A DNA stretch of 64,000 bases from Culex pipiens pallens (taxonomy: Eukaryota; Arthropoda; Insecta; Diptera; Culicidae). The translations under genes and the position numbers were made by a program. Location of the stretch: positions 11,076,160 through 11,140,159 of the forward strand of contig NC_068938.1 of the NCBI RefSeq assembly GCF_016801865.2. The letters are read 5' to 3'. This document shows positions 23,088-35,475 of the stretch, one piece after another (positions within the stretch are counted from its first letter, which is position 1; each line of letters opens with the position of its first letter). The notes under the pieces were generated by a model, which saw nothing but the letters and a program-made list of their open reading frames with translations, was not told where the DNA came from and did no database searches.

Positions 23088-24043
23088 CAGTATGGCCCAT
23101 AAAAAATGCGACATGTGCATTTTTTCACCGAAAAATTGCTACATTCTAAAATATATTCAACAAACTGATTTTGTTATATATCATGGTGTTAGTTTGGTAT
23201 GTTTTGTAGATATTTTCATGACAGTTTTTTGCAGTTCGCCAAAATTGGGTATTGGTGGGCTACAATAATGGATGTATTTTTGAAACTACATTTACCTAAA
23301 TTCCATACCTTATATCTTCAAAACGAAACATGTTAAAATATCCAACCCTGTGTCCAAAGCGTCGTTAGAAGTCCATCTTAAATACGCCCAATCGAAAAAG
23401 TTCATAAATTTTGATAGAATCAGTAATTTTAGAGGAAAATGCCGTTTGGGTTATCATCTTGAGTGATTCGGTTTAAATAAATTAATAACTTAAAACCTAT
23501 GACGAATGGCTTTAAAGAGTGCCAACGGATCTTTACTGTTAAAAGTCATATCAGGGCATCTGTTAGAGTCAACTACCATCATTTGTTGAATTATTTTTTC
23601 CCCTTGAATCATTGCAGGCTCCAAAAACTCCTAAAAATTGAAACATTTTCAGAATCGGGATATTTTTGAAAAGATCACTGTTTTAGTATAACTGGTAAAT
23701 AGAATGTGTGAAATTCGATGAAACTAATTGTGACACGCCTCAAAAACAGTAACCTTCGAGGCTATTTACTTTTTAATCCATACAATAATTCAGAGGTTAC
23801 TCTTCAGAACGACCAACATAGAAAAGTAATTTTTCCTTTATATGGCCTGGGCTGGAGCATATTGGAGAATTTTAAGTTTAAATGTGTTGTGACATTTTTA
23901 AAGCTAAAGAAAAGATTTTCAATGCATTATTCGTTTGTTTGGATCCCATTTAACATGTACACATGCTACATACATCGTAAATAGTCAAAACAGTGCCGAT
24001 TTTCACCAAATAACAATGTCGCATTTTTTTATGGGCCATACTC
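23088..24043. mobile_element. TA-flanked inverted-repeat element nested in the hAT-like element
   Basis: The left end CAGTATGGCCCATAAAAAAT is mirrored by TTTTTTTATGGGCCATACTC, flanked by TA at 23086-23087 and 24044-24045. This fits a Tc1/mariner-type non-autonomous element of 956 bp. The 88-codon frame inside (23718-23984) has no transposase motif. Confidence 0.8.
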
Positions 24044-24117
24044 TAGAGTGGGAGTCGGAGTCGGCTAAAATTTTATGAGCTAAAGTCGAAGTCAGGTCAG
24101 TTCGAAGAACTTTTATA

Positions 24118-24181
24118 CACGGAGAAAACAGAGTTCCCAAAATCACGATTCACGATTTTGGGAACTCTTTTTTCTCCGAGT
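24118..24181. repeat. 64-bp mini-hairpin (GAGTTCCCAAAATC)
   Basis: CGGAGAAAACAGAGTTCCC with AAAATCACG is mirrored by GATTTTGGGAACTC and TTTTCTCCGAG around a 7-9 nt loop. TATA lies on both sides, so it may be a tiny TA-inserting MITE. Confidence 0.75.
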
Positions 24182-25654
24182 ATATTTTAAAATAGTAAAC
24201 AATTGTGTAGTCAAAATAAAAAAAATCAATTGATTCTTGAATGCTTCTTTTTGCCTGTATTCAAATTTGACCAAATTTTATCAAACTTTTGCTGAAAAAA
24301 AGAACTCTTTGAATTTTTTAATATTATAAGTTAAAAATTCTTGTAGTACCACTGTAAAAGTTCTAAAATTTGAAGGACTTATTTTTTAACTTTTTTTTAT
24401 AATATTAAAATTCGATTACAAAAATCTCTTAAACATTTATTTGAATATTCTTTTTTTTTGTTTATAATATTTCCAATTCAAGTCCGAATAATTCAGAAAT
24501 AAATTCTGAAAATTTAAAATAAAAATGATTTTTAATTCTTAAAATTGTTTTGGTTCTGAATATTTAAATCATATTTAAATAAAAAAAATATTCCTGAAGT
24601 TTGAAAACATGGTATTCAAATAAATTGTAATTCTCTTGAAATATAAAAATAAATCTTTTATTTATTCAAAATTCTTGATCTTTTTTTGAAATTGAATAGA
24701 TTTTTAAAAGATACTAAAATCAAATAAAAATCTTTGTTTTTGAAACATATCTAGCGGTTTTAAAAAGTATTTAAGATTTTAGGAGCATTAAATAACAAAA
24801 GGAACAAATTATAAGTTGCATAAAAAAGGCATTTCTATGAAAATAATTGAATCACTGTTTTTTGAAATCATAAAAAAATAAAGGTTCACTACCAGTACTT
24901 AAAAAAATTAAAATGATTTTTTTTTCTCTTGTGCTAAGCTTGCTGGTTTTCCTATCTAGTTAGTATAAGAGAGCACAAAGGCATCCATATGTTAGATTGA
25001 CAGTATAACTGTACCAACAAAGTATCAACTATTATATCAATCTTTTACTTGGCACTCTGCATGCTCATTTTGTATGGAAATTCCAAAAATATCAAAGTAT
25101 CGTGTTGAAAATATTTGAAATCAACAAAACATATCAAAACTAATGAATACCTTAATGTTCACAATTTCACTGCAAAAATCTTAAAAGTAATGATCCTTAA
25201 AAATCGCTGAACAAATTAAAAAAAAATAAATGCCATTAATCAGGGTGACCTTGATAATTTTTCAATTTATTTTTCAAATATTATTCATCCGGTAAGAATT
25301 TTCACAAGATTTATATGTTTGAAATGTTTACCTGTCTTATTTTAATCAAAAAATACATGACATTTTGAGAGTATTTAAATAGTCATATTGATCAATGTAT
25401 TCATAATTATAGGCAACACTTGTCTACCAAGCTTAGTGTGATTCCATACCATTATGTTTGTATTTAATTCGTATTAAACATTTTGTAAAACAAAAGTCGG
25501 AGTCGGAGAGTTGGTAGGCTGGAGTTGGAGTCGGAGTCGGTTGGAGCTGAAAATTGGAGCCGGATTCGGAGTCAGCTTAACTCGGGAAGCCCGAGTCTGA
25601 TTCTGAAACTGAGTCGTTTGAAATAAGACTCGACTCCGCAGCCCTGGATGTAAA

Positions 25655-28600
25655 GTATCCCTTAAAAATTATAACCTAAGTCACTGATAAACCACCTAGT
25701 TTCATGAAAAGACACTTATTGTGAAATGAAGCAACCTTAAATCCGTTCCAAGTCAGATCGGTTCGTGGTACTGAGAAAATTTACCCATTTCCAGCAGCGG
25801 GTTTGCTTCCTAGAAGCAAAAGCAGTCGGGGAAGCAGCCAGCAGCAGCGGGTAGACTATTTTAACGATCAATTAACAGCTCTAAATCGCCAATTACGGGC
25901 CGGGTTTTATGGCCGTTTGCGCGCTTCTCGCGGTGCGTTCACTTTGAAGTGGCGCGCAACATTTTAAGCCGAGTCGGCTTAGCCGAGGTGCAAAAATTAA
26001 TGTCTATTTGAGCAACCCAGATATTTGTGGATTTATTGATGTTGCCAGCTCGGCTCCGATGAAGTTGAGCTGTTGAAATCGGCCAACCTGTTCGCGGCCG
26101 GTAGTTGGTCATGAACTTAACCTCCAAAGCCGATTCCGTACCGATTCAGTTCTAACCAAAGGAATGCAAATGAGATTCTCCGATCCGAAGTTCTTACCGC
26201 AAAAAAAGTGACACAAACCATTTCCGACAGATCGTACAAAAGCACCTCTCCTCGCCATAAAACTGACATAATAAATTGTCATCTCATTGCCACCAGGGGA
26301 GTAGGAGTGTGTGACAAAAAGGAAGGCTGGCGTGAGGACAATTATTGTAACGCGCGGGGTCCCAAACCACAAAACCAACCAGCCCAAGGGTTGATTGACT
26401 GACCCGACATTCCAGAACGGTACACACTCACACGCACACTCGGTTGGTGGTGGGTGACGAAAGTGCATCTCATGTTGGTATCATTTATAATATTTTTCAC
26501 AGTCAATTTCCTCAATCATTAAGGCTCCGTCGTCGGTAACATTGTCCGGAGGTAGGTAGCCTTCACACGGGCCAGCTCAGTACAAGCCAGTCAGCCAGCG
26601 TGAAGTCCATTGAAGGAAGCCTTATATGCGGTTGAGCCAAGTGACGACTAAGTGGCTGTTTGGTTCGTGGGGGTGTGCACTAAAACATGAGTAATCCAAG
26701 CGGACAGTCGAAACTGTTTGGTAAACATGGGGCTATTTGTAGTGGGAACTGTCACTTGTGGTGTCAAGAAATGTGTCAGTAGCGTGTTATGTAACCACTC
26801 GTTACGTTGCTTTTTTTTATTGAGTAATAAATTTATCGATTTGTGTCAAAATACGGATGGCCTAATAAGTTCCCTCTAGTAATCAAACTCCAATTTTATA
26901 CGCACATCAATGTTTTTAAATAGATTGTAGCTTGTTTATTCATTGATTGAAATTACATAAAAAAGTTTCGAAAAATCAGTAAATCAGTAAATGTTCTTGA
27001 TCGAAATTTAAGTCAAATTGTGAAAGTCATAAATGTCACAATATTTTCAAAAGTTGGCAGAGCTGCTAAACAAATTTTCTCACTGGGTTCAACAACAACC
27101 CATGACTGCTGGTGGTAAAGGGGGAAGATTGTATTTTGATCGCAGCAAGTTGGCGACTAACCTAATCATAAAAAAAATCGTCCCAGCCACACTCAACAAT
27201 CAAGTGGCAGTCAGGAAATGCAAGATCAAAGCACACTCAGAGGGCCTTTCTTCAGGCAGATTTTCTTTTAATCTTGCTGGGTTGTATTATTATGCATTTT
27301 TACAAAAAAGGGTTAAAAATTACAGAAAAGAAATTCACAAATTCCATTATTTGCGTAAAAATATGAAATGAAAAAAAATGTTTTTTTAAGACCGTAATTT
27401 TTTTTTCCTGAGTTCTTCATGTCAATACATGCAACAGAGAAGTTTTCAATTTTATTTGTTTTACCTTAAATTTATGGTTTATTGGCTTAATAGAACTTAG
27501 TAGTACTTATACAGCTTAAGTGTAATTTTTTTAGGACATATATTAACATAAATCATTGTTTGGTCCTTTTTTAAAATTGAAAAAAGTATGTTTTGACCGT
27601 TAGTTAAGATACTTTTTTAATTTCCCTTAATTTTTGTATGCTCATTAAATTGACATTAAAACAAGTCGAAAACCTGGATATGAGCTTTTAAGATATAAAT
27701 AAAGTGGTAACTTTGCCCAGGGCTACTAAGCCAAATTGAAAAAAATCTGGCAGATGAAATATGTATTATTAATTATAAATTAAGAAGCGGAGAGAAGATA
27801 TGAATTTATTCAAAAGATTTAAAATTCTGATAGTTTACTTGGGTTTTGGTCTCAAAAAGGTTGAATTTACATTTTCAATGAAATAAACTTTTGCTTAATT
27901 TTAGTACTAACAATTAAATTCGTTTATTTAAAACAAAAAATCTGTTCAAAATTGTAAAAACTGTAAAAATATTCATAAAATATACAAATTCGTTTATTTT
28001 TGCAAATAAAAAATCACAGGTAAGCGTGATTTTCAATGATTTGGTCTCACCGCGTTTCTAAATAACGGTTATTATTAAGACATAGAGGGGAAGTTCAAGA
28101 AAACCAGCCAATCTTATGAAAAATTGCTTTAAAAGATATATAATTGTCTTCTGCATTCAAAATTGTTGCATTTACCAGACGTTGGGGTAGTCTATAAAGT
28201 GACTCCGACTCACATCCCACCGACTCTGACTCGGACTCCAAAAACAACTTTTATTAAAAAATAGTTGAAAATTAAACGAATCCCACTTTGACTTCGTCTC
28301 CGGTCAGACAGAATTTACGATTTAGATTCCAGACTCTAGAATATACGAATTCAAGTCAAGTCTTATTTTGTTGTTTATCCTTCTGTTATACAAAAATTGA
28401 ATCAAACATTATTTTGACTATTTTTGTAGTTTTAAAGACACTTATACGTTTTATACAAATATTACCAGACTCTGGTTGATGTACGCTATAAAATGCATTT
28501 ATGCCTGTATGACTGAAAATATAATTATGTTCTTGCTCATAAATCGGAGTAGTATTACGAAAAACGAGTTTCAATATAGACTCAAGAATTAAAAAAGCAT

Positions 28601-30220
28601 TAAATTTTGCTGTTTTTTGAAGTAATTGCTGGTGGAATTTTATCCAATTTAAGACATAATTTTGGAGCTTTTATATTGATTTTCCTTCAAACCAATTTGT
28701 TGAAATTTTCACAATTCAATAAAAATTAAGTCATCAAACTTCCCAAAAAAACCCAACCTTTCGAGACCTCCGAAGATGCTTCTGCTGCTGCTTTTTTTGT
28801 CCCTTTCGGAATCCCTCCCAACGTTATTTTCGATTGTTCAGGCTGCCGTTAATATAATTAACACCCGCTGCGTAACATTTCTATCCCGGCGGCCGACCAG
28901 CCTGCCCGCTGCAGCCTACAGAACACGGCAGCAGCTCCTCCACAGAGTACGAGGGCTGAAAAGGAAGGAAGCTGCGCAAAGATCCCATCCAGCATCCAGG
29001 TCAAAGAAGGAAGAAAAAAAGCTCGGGCTTTGTGTTGTGTTGCAGGCAGGTCTATTCTTGCGTTTCAAGAGCTGTCACTGGAGCGTGCCGGATTGGCCGC
29101 CGAGAGTTCGCAGAGTCGCTCGTCGCGTCGTGATGAATGATCGTGGCTGTGCTCTGGGAGTATTTAAATGTATAAAGTTCTACAAAGTTTAGGGCGAGCC
29201 TCCCGCGCTCGAGCAACGGTACCTATGCGTGTTCCTGGCGTGGCAATTGGCCTCACTACGGCGACCACCTTGAGTCGACAACGGCTGGAAAAGGGCACAG
29301 ATGGAAGTTCTGAGAAATTTAGTCATTATTGCCATTTATTAATTTATCTGAAAATAAAGAAATTTGATCTAAGTTTTCAAAATCATAATCTAAATTTTCC
29401 ATAACACTGTAAGGATTTCTCTCCGTGCACCTTTAAAAAGCAGTATCGTGTTAGTGTGCAAATTGGCGATAATTGGAGAACAACAGTCGCAACAATATTG
29501 AAAACACAGGAACTACGAACACTGCTACGCGAGGCTCTAGCCAAGAGTTGTTGTTGTTGCTGAAGTTGTTGAGCACCGTGTGAGGTCGCGTTTAATGCCA
29601 CCCATAGCCAATAAGGCGAACCCCCCGCGCGCGAGCCTCGAGCCCGACTTGACGTGCAGTTTTCATATTTGCATTTTTTGTTAAACTGTTACATGTTAAT
29701 AAATCGTTATCTTATTCATCGGCATGTGTGCGTCGTTGCACCACCGATACTAAGGAGGACGACGACGATCGTGGAGTGAAAATTAGTCGAGGCGAGAGAT
29801 TGATGGATATGTGGCTTATAAATAAGTGAGTTGTTGGGGGTCTCCCCCTTAAGGCAGTGTTGCTGGTACAGGGTAATGAAAACATAAGCCTGAACGATCA
29901 GCGAGAGTTGGTTGCTGCAACAAGATTAGTGACAAGATTGGTGACGAGGAAAACATGATGTACAAATTATCATTGCGTTGATATCGGTGAACTGGTGAAC
30001 CAGTGCCGGTGGCACGTTTACGAACTGGAAATCTTGGTCTGGTTTCAACGTAACGGAAGTTCCGGACATTGATTTATGACAGTTTGTGACAAACGTGCTA
30101 TTGCTTTTTATTTTATCATGACCTCAAATCTATTTTCAAAACTTTTCTAACAAATATCAGACATAATAAACTGTAAATAAATGTAGAATTTGGAAGGATC
30201 TTCAAAAATTGTATAATAAA
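25655..30220. other. Largely unique intergenic DNA with GC-richer islands
   Basis: Islands at about 25790-26760 and 28770-29880 are repeat-poor and richer in G+C than the surroundings. The first holds homeodomain-type words (CAATTAAC, CCAATTACGG) and TTTTATGGCC, an Abd-B/Cad-like site, near 25900. The second holds ATTTGCAT at 29667-29674. These are plausible enhancers but unproven. The longest frame, 28776-29192 (138 codons), starts with a Leu run like a signal peptide and then turns into basic low-complexity sequence; I do not call it a gene. A decayed GTCGG/CTCCGACTC remnant lies near 28195-28330. Confidence 0.4.
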
Positions 30221-33092
30221 TGGGTCATTCCACCTGAAGTGTGCAAGAAAAAATGCAAATTTGAAAATTACCATCTCCGATTCTGCTCAAATTTGGCAGA
30301 GCTGTTGAGACTATCAAAACATGTAAAAATCCCGAATTTCATCCAAACCGGACCACCCCCTCCATTTTTGTACCCTCCCAAAAAATCGACTTTTTGGCGA
30401 TTTTTGAGCGAAACCCATATCTTCAAACGACGATAACTCAGGAACAACAAATCTTAGAGAGTCGGTCTTAGACTCAATTTTGAAGGAAATTTGGATTAAA
30501 ATATTTTTTTACCTGTATTGCGCAATTGAAAACTTTAAATGGCCGTATCTCAAAACAGCCCTGTTTATTTTTTAAATGACCTGTATTGCGTGTCGTTCTT
30601 GCTCTGTCCTGTGGGATAGCACATAAATTCGCCGTATACTATTTTTTTTAATTAAAGATTAATACAGCAGTTTCCTACAATTTTTACCTAATTTGCTAAT
30701 GATTATTTCGGATGAAATCTTATTTCAATAAATAACCAGGTAGCAGTTATTGATCAGCGCGCCCGAGTGCTTCTAGAATATGCGGCGGATGTAGCTAATT
30801 TAGGTAATCTCACGGTGGGTAAGAAGGGGATTATTATGCAACTTGCATGCACCTCGGAAATTCCTTCTGGAGGTTGTTGGGGGGACTATTCTGAGTCAGA
30901 AAAATCGATTCCCAAAATATTCTGTCGGTGAAAACTGATTTTATCTCGATTTGAAGTTAAAAAACCTAATATATCACCTAAAACCTCAAAAATACGTCTA
31001 AAATCTCGGTCTAACTCTGGACAAAGATGTACATTTTCATCAAGATATCAATTCTTAGTTCCCAAAATATATTCCTGACATAGTACACCTTAAATCGATC
31101 CATTACTTGAGTCCCAGCGTCATCAGGAGGTGTAAAATAGTGTTATTTCTAAAAAAATATTTTCAATTTGCTCTGGTAAATAAACTGTCATGTCTGAATT
31201 CAAAAACTAATGTTGTAGCATTGTTGCAAACAAAATGAAGAACAATTTTGCAGAAAAAAGTATGACATTTTATCCATTTTCAGTAAAGTTATGTCTATTT
31301 TAGTGGGAAAATTGCTGCCAATTTTCAAAATTCTTCGATATTTAACTCATTCCTGTTATAAACAGCTACTATGATCATACTCAGTAGGATGTAACAAAAA
31401 TTACATTTTGGCGGTCATTCAGGGGCTGGTTACGGTGGGCATACTGAGCTCAAATCCCAAATATGAGCTTGATGGAACTTAACAGGAGCTGGCACTTTGC
31501 AATTGAATTTTTAATAGTATTTAATCCGTGAAAAAAAATTATTCAAAAATGTAGATTTTTTAGTCACTTTGGCCACTGAAGCGTTTATTTTCAACATCAT
31601 TGGCGTGTAGGACAGATCCTTGCGTATCTTTCGGTATATATATAAAATTGAATTGAAGCACTCTGGAGCTTTGTACAGGCCTTCAAAGTTTTGAAAAAAA
31701 CGTCTCAGCAGAAAAAATAGGCGTCGCGCCATTTCATTTCGCTCAAAACTTCAATGTTATGTATTCCAAAACATGCGCAAGGATCTGTCATACATGCCAA
31801 TGATGTTGAAAATAAACGCTTCAGTGGCCAAAGTGACTAAACAATCTACATTTTTGAAAAAAATGTTTTTACGGGTTAAATCCCATTAAAAATTCAAATG
31901 CAAAGCGCCAGCTCCTGTTAAGTTCAATCAAGCTCATATTTGGGATTTGAGCTCAGTATGCCCACCGTAACCAGCCCCTGAATGACCGCCAAAATGTAAT
32001 TTTTGTTACATCCTACTGAGTATGATCATAGTAGCTGTTTATAACAGGAATGAGTTAAATATCGAAGAATTTTGAAAATTGGCAGCAATTTTCCCACTAA
32101 AATAGACATAACTTTACTGAAAATGGATAAAATGTCATACTTTTTTCTGCAAAATTGTTCTTCATTTTGTTTGCAACAATGCTACAACATTAGTTTTTGA
32201 ATTCAGACATTACAGTCTGTTTACCAGAGCAAATTGAAAATATTTTTTTAGAAATAACACTATTTTACACCTCCTGATGACGCTGGGACTCAAGTAATGG
32301 ATCGATTTAAGGTGTACTATGTCAGGAATATATTTTGGAAACTAAAAATTGATATCTTGATGAAAATGTACATCTTTGTCCAGAGTTAGACCGAGATTTT
32401 AGACGTATTTTTGAGGTTTTAGGTGATATATTAGGTTTTTTAACTTCAAATCGAGATAAAATCAGTTTTCACCGACAGAATATTTTGGGAATTGATTTTT
32501 CTGACTCAGAACAGTCCCCCCAACAACCTCCAGAAGGAATTTCCGAGGTGCATGCAAGTTGCATAATAATCCCCTTCTTACCCACCGTGAATCTCAAATA
32601 CTTAAAACTTTAAAATTTGATATCTCTGGAACGAAACATATTCCTTTCTGTCGATAAGTGATTCTTATGTAAAATTGGACGGGGAATTTGATGGTGAGGT
32701 CAAATTTAAAAAATAAATAGGGCTGTTTTGAGATACGGCCGTTTAAAGTTTTCAATTGCGCAATACAGGTAGAAAAAATATTTTAATCCAAATTTTGATC
32801 ACGGAAATGGATTCTACGTCCAATTTCCTTAAAAATTGAGTCTAAGACCGACTTTCTAAGATTTGTGGTTCCTGAGTTATCGTCGTTTGAAGATAGGGGT
32901 TTCGCTCAAAAATCGCCAAAAAGTCGAATTTTTGGGAGGGTACAAAAATGGAGGGGGTGGTTCGATTTGGATGAAATTCGGGATTTTTGCATGTTTTGAT
33001 AGTCTCAACAGCTCTGCCAAATTTGAGCAGAATCGGAGATGGTAATTTTCAAGTTTGCATTTTTTCTTGCACACTTCAGGTGGAATGACCCA
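30221..33092. mobile_element. Element with long terminal inverted repeats (TGGGTCATTCCACC), interrupted
   Basis: TGGGTCATTCCACCTGAAGT at 30221 is the reverse complement of CACTTCAGGTGGAATGACCCA ending at 33092. The inverted match continues for about 350 bp (30221-30576 against about 32704-33092). The right TIR plus subterminal part is repeated again at about 33165-33678. A separate foldback, 30811-32589, sits inside. The 60-75-codon frames at 30209, 32863 and 33460 are the TIRs read in frame. Confidence 0.85.
30811..32589. mobile_element. 1.78-kb foldback element, ~815-bp arms
   Basis: CACGGTGGGTAAGAAGGGG at 30811 is mirrored by CCCCTTCTTACCCACCGTG ending at 32589. The two arms, about 30811-31625 and 31774-32589, are near-identical inverted copies around a loop of about 148 bp. 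The flanks are AATCT on each side (30806-30810 and 32590-32594). The unoccupied target TAGGTAATCTCAAATAC survives in the paralogous repeat at 33183-33199. No protein is encoded. A transcript across it would fold into a very long double-stranded RNA. Confidence 0.95.
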
Positions 33093-33164
33093 TACAGATT
33101 TTTGTGATTTTTGGGATCAAAAAATCTGTATAATACAGATTTATCTGTATATCTGGCATGGTTG

Positions 33165-33678
33165 GGCGAGTGTAGCTGATGTAGGTAATCTCAAATACTT
33201 AAAACTTTAAAATTCGATATCTCTGGAACGAAACATATTCCTTTCTGTCGATAAGTGATTCTTATGTAAAATTGGACGGGGAATTTGATGGTGAGGTCAA
33301 ATTTAAAAAATAAATAGGGCTGTTTTCAGTTACGGCCGTTTAAAGTTTTCAATTGCGCAATACAGGTAGAAAAAATATTTTAATCCAAATTTTGATCACG
33401 GAAATGGATTCTACGTCCGATTTACATCAAAATTTAGTCTAAGACCGACTCTCTAAGATTTGTGGTTCCTGAGCAATCGCCGTTTGAAGATAGGGGTTTC
33501 GCTTAAAAATCGCCAAAAAGTCGATTTTTTGTTAGGGTACAAAAATGGAGGGGGAGGTCCGATTTGGATGAAATTTGGGATTTTGCATGTTTTGATAGTC
33601 TCAACAGCTCTGCCAAATTTGAGCAAAATCGGATATGGTAATTTTCAAATGCTGTTCCGCTTCAGATGGAATGACCCA
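33165..33678 (+). repeat. Second copy of the right end of the TGGGTCATTC element, with empty foldback site
   Basis: It runs in parallel with 32590-33092 at high identity and ends CTTCAGATGGAATGACCCA. TAGGTAATCTCAAATAC near its left end is uninterrupted, whereas the first copy is split there by the foldback, so this copy preserves the pre-insertion sequence. Confidence 0.9.
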
Positions 33679-35262
33679 AATACTGTTTTAAATGTATTAT
33701 ACAATTTATTCCAATTTCGTTTTTAAAATATTTACTTTGCCTGTTAGCCTATAAGTGACGAAATGGCCCACTTATCATCACCAATATGTTATGAAAAGTA
33801 ATGTTCTTAAAAATTCTACTTTTCAGCATATTTGTCAAAAGCGATTTTAGTTTTGTTTCATTTACGTAATTGAAAACAAAAATTAGTTTGACTTAACTGA
33901 GCATTTGTTTTTGTTGATGGCTGATGTAAATATGGTTAAAGTTTTTGTCACCCTCTTCTTCAAAATCGGGTCAAAAATTCAGGGGGAAAACAATTTTGTT
34001 TTCAAATATCTTTAAAATTTTATTTGAAATTTAAGGACAATTAGCTAAAAACAATTTATAATGTATTCCTCTGCGTTTAAAATCATTTTTAGCATGTGAT
34101 GTACAGCATAATTTTTTTTTCCTCAAATCCTTCTTTTTTTGAAAACTAATAATGATAACTTATCAACTGTATAATGCATTCAAAAAGTTATTGAAATGTT
34201 GAAATTTTAGCTTGTAATTTATCAATATTTGCATTGCAATTTAATAAAAATTTTACAGTTTGAAAAAGGGGGGAAAACAAGCCAATCAAATATCCAAAGC
34301 GTTTTGAAAAATAAAAGTCCTTCACAAAAAAGAGCTTATTTGATAAAAAAAGTATAAAAGTTAAGAAAACAAGAAAAAAAAACAGCAACATTTTTAAATA
34401 AAGTCAAAAATCCTTCACCACAATTCGTAGCACTAATCGATTCCAAACTATTCTCATTTTGATCGTACTAAACTCAGTAAACTTTTCCGATCACGAGTTA
34501 GAAGAAACAAGACCACATCATGCGGGGTGGTCTCTCTAAAACAGAAAAAACTGATCCCACCAAGAGAAGTCCATTTTCCAGCGAAGGCGCAGCAAAAAGT
34601 TTATTACTTCACGTTAAAATTGCTCACTTTTTACCACGATGAAACGCGATGAATCATCAAAGGTCTTGGGAACAACCAAAAAAAAATCTTAAACTATTTG
34701 ATCCCAGGTTATGAGCGCAAAAGATTTGCGGTTCCAGAGTTGTTCGCAGAACAAGGGCACATTACGGTTGATGGGATTCGTTTTGAGCACAACACCCACT
34801 GTTTGAAGTTATTATGAGTATGTTGTAGTTTATAAACAATTTCTATCCACCACAAAAACATCCAAAATTGACGCGGTGGAAAATTCCTTTGAATCATCTT
34901 TCAAGAATCTCTCAAACGCGATGAATTCAACTGAGAGGCTGGTAAAGAAAAATTGAGAATAACCGAGAGAGTGAGTTACTTGGAGGGGAATCGAATAAAC
35001 TTGAGTGTTCTACGGAGCGTCCAAAGAGTGATGACAATGATTTGGTTTGTGGAAAGGATGGAGAATAGAAAATGAATGAACTTTATTTCAGTTTCTTAAT
35101 TTAAATGGTAAATTAACTTCGTTTTCTCACATATTTTTTGTATTCGTCATGTTATTTATGCATTCTTTATATCAAAGAAATTTGGACTCTGTATTTTGAG
35201 GAGGAATTTTGTAATCGATTGAGTTTTTTTTTTTTCAAAAAAGGACTTTACAGTACAAAATA
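33679..35262. other. AT-rich intergenic DNA, no gene seen
   Basis: A fragment with CTACTTTTCAGCATA near 33818 matches the repeat at about 7170. Around 34430-34990 the sequence is unique and moderately less AT-rich, but has no convincing coding frame. Confidence 0.4.
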
Positions 35263-35475
35263 CAGAGAAACCTCTTTTTACGCGGTGGCGTTACGCTTTT
35301 TGTTTCGAAGATTTCTCTAAAATCATACAATATTTTTGCAAGCTTCAAAAAGCGTTTTGTAGATCTGAACAAAACCTACAAATTGCTTTTAAAAGACTGC
35401 AAAAATGTTGCGTCGTTTCAGAGAAATCGTCAAAATAGGAAAACGTAACGCACCGCGTAAAAAGAGGTTTCACTG
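35263..35475. mobile_element. 213-bp pogo-like MITE
   Basis: CAGAGAAACCTCTTTTTACG on the left is mirrored by CGTAAAAAGAGGTTTCACTG on the right. TA flanks both ends (35261-35262 and 35476-35477). CAG-starting ends with TA duplication are typical of pogo/Tigger and Tc1-mariner families. It is far too short to code for a transposase. Confidence 0.85.

Larger units (their letters stand above)
23042..25646. mobile_element. hAT-like non-autonomous element (CAGGGCTG ends)
   Basis: It begins CAGGGCTGTGGAGTTGGAGT and ends CGACTCCGCAGCCCTG. The flanks are an 8-bp repeat with one mismatch, GATGTAAC (23034-23041) and GATGTAAA (25647-25654). Eight-base duplications and CAGGG ends are typical of hAT insertions. 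GTCGGAGTCGG words recur near both ends as subterminal repeats. No transposase is visible. It has been invaded by a TA-inserting element (23088-24043) and a mini-hairpin (24118-24181). Confidence 0.85.

Noticed and set aside
28776..29192. 138-codon open frame starting with a Leu-rich, signal-peptide-like stretch
   Set aside because: After the first 25 residues it becomes Arg/Lys/Ser-rich low-complexity sequence with no domain. It lies in a GC-richer island where long chance frames are expected, and a shorter overlapping frame is equally open.
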